Shown in pieces: positions 44,211-50,859 of a stretch of DNA of 64,000 nucleotides (its first letter is position 1; each line of letters starts with the position of its first letter). The translations under genes and the position numbers were made by a program. Under the pieces are notes generated by a model that did no database searches, had not been told where the DNA came from, and worked only from the letters and a program-made list of their open reading frames with translations. This stretch comes from Trypanosoma brucei gambiense DAL972 (taxonomy: Eukaryota > Euglenozoa > Kinetoplastea > Trypanosomatida > Trypanosomatidae). Where the stretch lies: positions 1,805,691 through 1,869,690 of the forward strand of contig NC_026740.1 of the NCBI RefSeq assembly GCF_000210295.1, in the 5' to 3' direction.

Positions 44211-46472
44211 ATGCATGTTCTGTGGTGTATTGTGCTATTTTTTGTGGTGCATACATCATATGTTGTTGATGCCAGCAGTTTTTTTAATAGATGGGAGAGC
44301 AGAGCGAGATATTGTGCAAGAATGAAGCGTCTTTTATTTGATATTTATAATCGTTTGGAGCAGGCAAAACGTGACGTCAAGCGTTCACTTGTAAATGTTA
44401 GGGAGGAGGTTGTTAACTGTAGGATACTTGACACCAGTGGTAGGAGTACTTTTGCATGGGAGCGAATAAAGATACTTGATGGGTACAATGATGCCATCCT
44501 TCTTATAAAACGCAAGGTTGATGATCACGAAAAGAAGGTACATGAATTGGTTGGCAACATTAAAAAAGAATGTGGCTTTTGGGTGTCTTTCACGCCATTA
44601 TCTGATGAGGTACACCGGTATACAACTACCAATTTGTTACAGGTCAAATTTCTTACGGCAAAAATTGAGGCTCTTAGTTTTGATGCCAGGTATTACGGGG
44701 AAAATCTCAAAGAGGGAATATGCACTTTCCTTGATCCTGGCACAGAAACCGACGAAATGTCCACCGAAAAAGAGGTCAATAGGACAAACAAAACAAAAAA
44801 TAGCAGTCCAACTTCCTTAGAGTCGCCCAAAACGCAAGGTACCCCCGTCAGGCCTGGGGGTCTTGTCGACCCTAAAGAAAGTGCTGGATCTAAAGAAAGT
44901 GCTGAACCTAAAGAAAGTGCTGGATCTGAGGGAAGTGCTGGACCTAAAGGAAGTGCCGGACCCAAAGAAAGTGCTGGACCTAAAGAAAGTGCTGGATCTA
45001 AAGAAACTGCTGGACCCAAAGAAACTGCTGGACCCAAAGAAACTGCTGGATCTGAAGAAAGTGCTGGACCCAAAGAAACTTCTGGACCCAAAGAAACTGC
45101 CGGACCCAAAGAAAGTGCTGGACCCAAAGAAACTGCTGGACCCAAAGAAACTGCTGGATCTAAAGAAACTGCTGGATCCAAAGAAACTGCTGGACCCAAA
45201 GAAAGTGCTGGACCCAAAGAAACTGCTGGACCTAAAGAAAGTGCTGGATCTAAAGAAACTGCTGGACCTAAAGAAACTGCTGGACCCAAAGAAACTGCTG
45301 GACCTAAGGAAAGTGCTGGACCTAAAGAAAGTGCTGGACCTAAAGAAACTGCTGGATCTGAAGAAAGTGCTGAACCTAAAGAAAGTGCTGGATCTAAAGA
45401 AAGTGCTGGACCTAAAGAAAGTGCTGGACCTAAAGAAAGTGCTGGACCTAAAGAAAGTGCTGGACCCAAAGAAAGTGCTGGACCTAAAGAAACTGCTGGA
45501 CCTAAAGAAAGTGCTGGACCTAAAGAAAGTGCTGGACCTAAAGAAAGTGCTGGACCTAAAGAAACTGCCGGACCCAAAGAAACTGCTGGACCTAAAGAAA
45601 GTGCTGGACCTAAAGAAAGTGCTGGACCTAAAGAAAGTGCTGGACCTAAAGAAACTGCTGGACCCAAAGAAACTGCTGGACCCAAAGAAACTGCTGGACC
45701 CAAAGAAAGTGCTGGACCTAAAGAAACTGCTGGACCTAAAGAAACTGCTGGACCCAAAGAAACTGCTGGACCTAAAGAAACTGCTGGACCCAAAGAAACT
45801 GCTGGACCTAAAGAAAGTGCTGGACCTAAAGAAAGTGCTGGACCTAAAGAAAGTGCTGGACCTAAAGAAACTGCTGGACCTAAAGAAACTGCCGGACCCA
45901 AAGAAACTGCTGGACCTAAAGAAAGTGCTGGACCTAAAGAAAGTGCTGGACCTAAAGAAGCTGCTGGACCTAAAGAAACTGCTGGACCCAAAGAAACTGC
46001 TGGATCTAAAGAAAGTGCTGGACCCAAAGAAAGTTCTGGACCTAAAGAAAGTGCTGGATCTAAAGAAAGTGCTGAACCTAAAGAAACTGCTGGATCTAAG
46101 GAAAGTGCTGGACCTAAAGAAACTGCTGGACCTAAAGAAAGTGCTGGACCTAAAGAAAGTGCTGGACCTAAAGAAAGTGCTGGATCTGAGGAAAGTGCTG
46201 GACCTAAAGAAAGTGCTGGACCTAAAGAAAGTGCTGGACCTAAAGAAAGTGCTGGACCTAAAGAAAGTGCTGGATCTGAGGAAAGTGCTGGACCCAAAGA
46301 AAGTGCTGGACCTAAAGAAAGTGCTGGACCTAAAGAAAGTGCTGGATCTGAGGAAAGTGCTGGACCTAAAGAAAGTGCTGAACCTAAAGAAAGTGCTGGA
46401 TCTGAGGGAAGTACTGGATCTAAAGAAAGTGCTGAACCTAAAGAAACTGCTGGATCTGAGGGAAAGTGCTGA
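44211..46472 (+). CDS. Secreted 4-Cys/C-G-F-W family member with long hexapeptide-repeat tail
   Basis: 753 aa from the ATG at 44,211, chosen because the preceding T/C tract (44,172-44,200) and AG at 44,205-44,206 form a splice acceptor; the longer frame from 44,112 starts inside the tract. Leader MHVLWCIVLFFVVHTSYVVD, then RARYCARMK, VVNCRILD, ILDGYNDAILLIKRKV, K-E-C-G-F-W-V-S-F-T-P-L, EGICTFLDP. A linker (NSSPTSLESPKTQGTPVRPG) leads to ~88 hexapeptide units. The frame ends at GSEGKC-stop, caused by one extra base in a hybrid unit GAGGGAAAGTGCT. Repeat coding resumes out of frame to 46,653 and again to 46,756, ending AEPKE-stop, so the ancestral tail had ~105 units. No anchor signal. Confidence 0.8.
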   Translation: MHVLWCIVLFFVVHTSYVVDASSFFNRWESRARYCARMKRLLFDIYNRLEQAKRDVKRSLVNVREEVVNCRILDTSGRSTFAWERIKILDGYNDAILLIKRKVDDHEKKVHELVGNIKKECGFWVSFTPLSDEVHRYTTTNLLQVKFLTAKIEALSFDARYYGENLKEGICTFLDPGTETDEMSTEKEVNRTNKTKNSSPTSLESPKTQGTPVRPGGLVDPKESAGSKESAEPKESAGSEGSAGPKGSAGPKESAGPKESAGSKETAGPKETAGPKETAGSEESAGPKETSGPKETAGPKESAGPKETAGPKETAGSKETAGSKETAGPKESAGPKETAGPKESAGSKETAGPKETAGPKETAGPKESAGPKESAGPKETAGSEESAEPKESAGSKESAGPKESAGPKESAGPKESAGPKESAGPKETAGPKESAGPKESAGPKESAGPKETAGPKETAGPKESAGPKESAGPKESAGPKETAGPKETAGPKETAGPKESAGPKETAGPKETAGPKETAGPKETAGPKETAGPKESAGPKESAGPKESAGPKETAGPKETAGPKETAGPKESAGPKESAGPKEAAGPKETAGPKETAGSKESAGPKESSGPKESAGSKESAEPKETAGSKESAGPKETAGPKESAGPKESAGPKESAGSEESAGPKESAGPKESAGPKESAGPKESAGSEESAGPKESAGPKESAGPKESAGSEESAGPKESAEPKESAGSEGSTGSKESAEPKETAGSEGKC

Positions 46473-46756
46473 ACCTAAAGAAACTGCTGGATCTGAGGGA
46501 AGTGCTGGATCTAAAGAAAGTGCTGAACCTAAAGAAAGTGCTGGACCTAAAGAAAGTGCTGAACCTAAAGAAGGTGCTGGATCTGAGGAAAGTGCTGGAC
46601 CTAAAGAAAGTGCTGAACCTAAAGAAACTGCTGGATGTGAGGGAAAGTGCTGAACCTAAAGAAACTGCTGGATCTGAGGGAAGTGCTGGATCTAAAGAAA
46701 GTGCTGAACCTAAAGAAAGTGCTGGACCTAAAGAAAGTGCTGAACCTAAAGAGTAA
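46473..46756 (+). pseudogene. Out-of-frame continuation of the repeat tail
   Basis: Sixteen or so further hexapeptide units after the frameshift at ~46,460, with an identical second insertion at ~46,640. The final unit reads GAACCTAAAGAGTAATAG, i.e. a proper Glu then double stop. Confidence 0.75.
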
Positions 46757-47680
46757 TAGGGTTAGAGAGGGAGATGGAGTAACCAATGGTTTAAAAACAA
46801 GAAAGAGAAGTTTAGTGGAGAAGATATAGTAAAAGAGAAGCATATTTCCCCTATTATATTCATGACAACATCAGAGTGTTATGCTCCTCAGTTGGATTTG
46901 CTTATGAACTCAGATCACAAGGAGCATGTGCAGAGATGTTACTGGTTTTTCAATGTGGGCTACAGAAAAGAAGAGGATAAAAAATTACCCCATTTACTAA
47001 AATCACCTCCTAGTGGAAAACCCTATCTTAGTGGTGGTGATGGATTAATAGCCAGAGTATGGGCTTTCACAAAATTTGAATATGCTTTTGGAGAGTTACT
47101 AAAGGGAAGTGATGAAAAGTGGTAAGAACAGAGTATTTACAAACATTTACTAATTTGGAGTGTTACAAAGGAATGAACTGTTGGACAGAGATTTGTTTTG
47201 AAGAGATGAATGGTTGGATTGAATTATGAAGAGAGAGATTTTTTTACTATTCCGTATAGTGGTAAAGTTGGAGAGGCGCCATTCATTCATTTTCCTGGAC
47301 AGCCTATTGCTTGGGAAGAGAAAGCGAAATTGATTGTGAGAAAACTTAGTTGATATAAAGAATTGGAAAGTAAGCGATTCAGTATGGCTTTTTTGAAAAC
47401 TTCAAACTTATTTTATACGTGGAGGTCAAAGGAAGTTTGAACACTGGGAAATTTGTAGAGATACGTTTACAGAAGGTGACTTGTTTAGAGAAGAAAAGTG
47501 GTAAGTCATAGGCTTTCTTCAAACAGTTGTACCTTCAAAGCAGTTGTTAAAGTATCGGTGTAATATTAGTAAAATGAATATTAAACGACTCTGTTTCTTA
47601 AAGTTGACCTGCCTCGAATACCAATTTTATAAAAAGAAACATCTGATACCTGCAAGCAGCACTTTTCTACAAGCAAGACC
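46757..47680 (+). other. Unrecognised AT-rich block with gene-remnant texture
   Basis: An 87-codon frame at 46,862-47,125 (RCYWFFNVGYRKEEDKKLPH, ending LLKGSDEKW) and further short open pieces, e.g. around 47,240-47,350 (AWEEKAKLIVRKLS), look like a decayed gene. I do not recognise the family. It lies between a family member and a VSG start. No 70-bp-type repeat is visible here, unlike the main VSG archive. Confidence 0.35.
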
Positions 47681-47959
47681 ATGAAAATGGAAAGGCAACA
47701 CACAACGCTCGGTACTCAGCTGCTTTGCTTTTTTTACGTCGTCCTGCAAGGCGTAGTCGGAGCGAATGTTGAACAAGGGGACAACGGCGGCTACTACGCT
47801 AGTACGTGTGCAATACTGAACATGTTGCTCGGAGCAAACGAGCAATCGGATAACAGCGCCGAAGTACGAAAAATAGCAGCGGAGATTGGGGCAATAAATC
47901 TTTCTGTGGCGGATGAAGCTTTCAGAAAACTTATAAAGCACGATGTTGACTGGAATGGC
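47681..47959 (+). CDS. VSG: VSG N-terminus, truncated by the assembly gap
   Basis: ATG at 47,681; signal peptide with LLCFFYVVLQGVVGA; mature start NVEQGDNGGYYASTCAILNM. The early single Cys followed by LLGANEQ fits B-type VSG N-terminal domains. 93 residues remain open to the gap; whether the gene is intact cannot be told. It shows that the 40,314-47,959 contig runs from the secreted family into VSG DNA. Confidence 0.75.
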
Positions 47960-48059
47960 NNNNNNNNNNNNNNNNNNNNNNNNNNNNNNNNNNNNNNNNN
48001 NNNNNNNNNNNNNNNNNNNNNNNNNNNNNNNNNNNNNNNNNNNNNNNNNNNNNNNNNNN
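47960..48059. other. Assembly gap, 100 N
   Basis: Second 100-N block. Left flank is a plus-strand VSG, right flank is the interior of a minus-strand repeat-tail gene. The first ~50 bases after it show missing bases (TTTGGTCAG for TTTAGGTCCAG), typical of a contig edge. Confidence 0.98.
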
Positions 48060-48825
48060 CGGCCCTTTCTTTGGTCAGCAGTTTCTTTGGGTCCAGCACT
48101 TCCTTTGGTCCAGCACTTTCTTTGGGTCCGGCACTTTCCTCACATCCAGCACTTTCTTTGGGTCCAGCAGCTTCCTTGGTGGTGACCGTTTCTTTTGGCG
48201 ACTGGGATGTCGCACCACTGCTTTTGGGTTCCTCTTGTTTTTTCTTTGCCTTTTCTTCCTCCTCCCCCGCCAATACATTCTCTGTCCCCACCAAGACGCA
48301 TCTGTTTCTTACGGCGGTATCGCTGTGATTTTTTGCACCAAGACTGAGTTTGTCTATCATCATCGTTAGGGATCTTGCTTCTAACAGTTTTTCTTTAACA
48401 GTTCTTTTGAATGACGATGTGAGTGGCATGAAAGACAACCAGAAGCCGCAGCCGTTCCATATTTCACCAGTCAAAGTATTGATCTTCCTTTCGCAATCAC
48501 CGATGAGCAGTTCAATTTGCCTAATGGCACTGTAGCTCTCGTCTACTAACTTAAGTTTTTCTGAGTTGATGGCGCCAGAAACGTCCTTGGCTTTCTTATG
48601 CTTCAAAATACCTTCGCATTCTGCTTTTACGGCTAGCGTGTTATTGAACGCACGGTCGAATACGTTCCATGACTCTGAAAATCGGTTGTTAACTTTGTTA
48701 ATAACACTTTTTACCTTTTTACAATGAGCTGCTCTGCTTTCCCGCCTCTCGAAACCACGCACGCCTCCCACATTGCACAGAATGGCAATGAAAAGGCACA
48801 CGATGATTTTCTTCGCTAGATTCAT
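48060..48825 (-). CDS. N-terminal part of the giant repeat-tail family member
   Basis: From the ATG at 48,825: leader MNLAKKIIVCLFIAILCNVGG, then body AHCKKVK, VKAECEGIL, LVDESYSAIRQIELLI, N-G-C-G-F-W-L-S-F-M-P-L, VRNRCVLVGT, then the Lys/Glu linker and the first hexapeptide units before the gap. Bases 48,111-48,335 equal 39,989-40,213, so this is the missing start of the 36,984-40,213 gene. The last ~50 bases before the gap are frame-disturbed by apparent contig-edge errors. Same 5' UTR as the members at 33,493 and 36,283. Confidence 0.85.
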
Positions 48826-48839
48826 TGTCACACACTTGT

Positions 48840-49431
48840 CTCTCCTATGTACCGCATGAAATTAAAAAAGAAAAACAGAATAATATCTTTTGGGCAAGAC
48901 AATACGGAAAGCACATGTACATATGCAGGAGAGAGACAGTTTCCTCCTTCCCTCAAACAATACACACACGCCACACTACAGTCTCAAAATCACATTGGTT
49001 ATTTAAAAGCACTCACAACACTGTAAAAGGGACAAAAAGTCACTTCAAGCAAAGCATTACTTAGCATGCGATTACGTAGATATTCATATTGTTGCATGCC
49101 CTCCGTCACACGTTGGTAGGTTGGAACATGCTAACATCAACCATCCGTCCGTCCCCACACACACGCACATACCGCTATTTAAAGCGGTTTCTATACATCA
49201 TTCCACTACCCAAATGCCCCATGCTTATCCGGAAGCCAGAGCACGTCGCCGATCTGTTCATATCTTCAATAAAAAGAACAAAAAGTAAAGCATATTAATG
49301 TTATAAAGCAATAAAGGAAAACCACAGCACGCAGCTGAATAACTTGTTATCATCGAAGCAGCATCTCAACCTACGTAGCCTTGAGCAAGACGAAGCATCA
49401 TCTTCCATCGTCGTGTTCCCAATCAAATAAA
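48840..49431 (+). repeat. Family intergenic repeat, copy G
   Basis: Closest partner of copy A (4312-5205, inverted): both continue past 'ccactacccaaatg' into 'ccccatgcttatccggaag' and the same 3' UTR to 'cgacgaagcatcatcttccatcg'-type sequence. Lies 3' of the 49,471-50,277 gene. Confidence 0.85.
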
Positions 49432-49470
49432 AACCGTTGACTCCTTCTTACATTCAACTTGTCTCATGCT

Positions 49471-50277
49471 CTAATCCACCTCCGCCTGGGCCTCCTTCCC
49501 TACCGCAGGTTCAGCAACAACAGCAGGTTCCTCGTCGGCGGTTTTTTCCCCAAGACCTTCTTGGCTGCTATCGGTGTCACCTTCAGCGGTGTCAGTCGAC
49601 CTGTTTTCTTCTCTCTGCTCATCCATACTTCTGGGTGATTCAGGAGATGCGGGCACGGGGCCATCGGATGTTTCCTCGTTCTGTTTGCCGGAAGTGTCTT
49701 CACCAGCACCTGCCTCCTTCTCTCTGCGATTATCCTCCACCGTGGAGCACTCATCATTCGCCGCATCAGCGGCATAGCTCGCCGCATCTCCACTAAGGGT
49801 TTCAATTTTCGACACCTTGCCTGTAGCTTCAGCCGTCGTCTCCTCAATGCTCCGTTTGAATGAATTGGTTACTGGCATGAAGGACAACCAAAACCCGCAT
49901 CGGTCCTTTAGATACACCGTTAGTTTGTGTAAATCGCGCTCGTAGTTCCTAATCTCTGTTCCGACATACATGATCGCGTTGTAGTACTCATCTACAACTC
50001 TCTTCTTTCCGCTGTCTGCAACATCTGTTATCTCATCGTCGCTGACTTTCTTCACGTCCTCGTCGCACTTTCCCTTGACGACACTGGTTCGCTTGAGAGC
50101 AACTTCAAACGTGTGCCATGCGTTTGCATAGCGGTTATTAATGGCCCGAACTGATTTGGCCACTGTAGTACAGTATTCTGAGCGGCTTACCCTTCCCCAA
50201 TGAGAAGAGGACTTGCCTCCAATACTGCATAGCCCGGCCACGAGAATATATAGTGTTACGCCCCTTGCGAAAACCAT
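49471..50277 (-). CDS. Secreted 4-Cys/C-G-F-W family member, first of the minus-strand run
   Basis: 268 aa from the ATG at 50,277 (an upstream TTG is unnecessary). Leader MVFARGVTLYILVAGLCSIGG. Body: SEYCTTVAK, VKGKCDEDV, VVDEYYNAIMYVGTEIRNY, D-R-C-G-F-W-L-S-F-M-P-V, ANDECSTVED. The tail of ~95 residues is acidic and Ser/Gly/Asp-rich, ending GKEAQAEVD. No GPI or membrane signal. Its 3' flank is the inverted twin of the flank of the gene at 3376-4170, although the two proteins differ. It is the family member nearest the core genes. Confidence 0.82.
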   Translation of the reverse strand: MVFARGVTLYILVAGLCSIGGKSSSHWGRVSRSEYCTTVAKSVRAINNRYANAWHTFEVALKRTSVVKGKCDEDVKKVSDDEITDVADSGKKRVVDEYYNAIMYVGTEIRNYERDLHKLTVYLKDRCGFWLSFMPVTNSFKRSIEETTAEATGKVSKIETLSGDAASYAADAANDECSTVEDNRREKEAGAGEDTSGKQNEETSDGPVPASPESPRSMDEQREENRSTDTAEGDTDSSQEGLGEKTADEEPAVVAEPAVGKEAQAEVD

Positions 50278-50859
50278 TATTTTCAATAGCGATCCTCTTT
50301 TTTCCGCCCCTCCTTTCCAGACCTAAAAAGACGACGGTGGGATGAAGAAGGGAAGCGAGACAAATGGAGGGACGCGTCCAAGCCACTAAAAGGCAATCCA
50401 GAAATGGAAACTTTGACAACACAAGTAATCAAAATAGGGGGGGGCGTAGAAATCACCGGGTGAATAATTGATAAGGAAAAAAGAAAAACGGAAAATATAC
50501 GGGTGGCCACCAGATACAATGCAGTTTGGGCACTTCATGCGCCACGCACCCTGACTCCCCTGCCACTGCGCACTAGATTTTCATCCCCGTGCCTCTGCAC
50601 GGTGGATCACCACAGATCTGCAGCTGTCTAGATAGGGATACTCCTCAAACGGCGCCGTTTAGTGCATTAACAGACAAAAAAGGTAAAAAAGAGAAAAGAA
50701 AAGAAAAGTGCAGCCCCAGACAGAAATGACATAATCAAAACAAAAATATTTTCGTCGCTACACTCCACCGGAAGTGCCGCATGAAGAAGAAAACGGGGTG
50801 ACAAGCACCGATGCAGGGGAGTCACACCTGTCACCCTACACTCAAGACTTATCCAACAT
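50278..50859. other. Intergenic boundary between family array and core genes
   Basis: No gene recognised. A short G-run (50,437-50,446) and a purine-rich stretch at 50,680-50,710 are the only notable textures. The family repeat does not continue here. Confidence 0.4.

Noticed and set aside
32882..50277. Assigning the secreted family to a named group such as BARP or MISP
   Set aside because: The layout is similar (signal peptide, helical body, low-complexity tail), but these proteins show no GPI signal and are not alanine-rich. No sequence comparison could be run.
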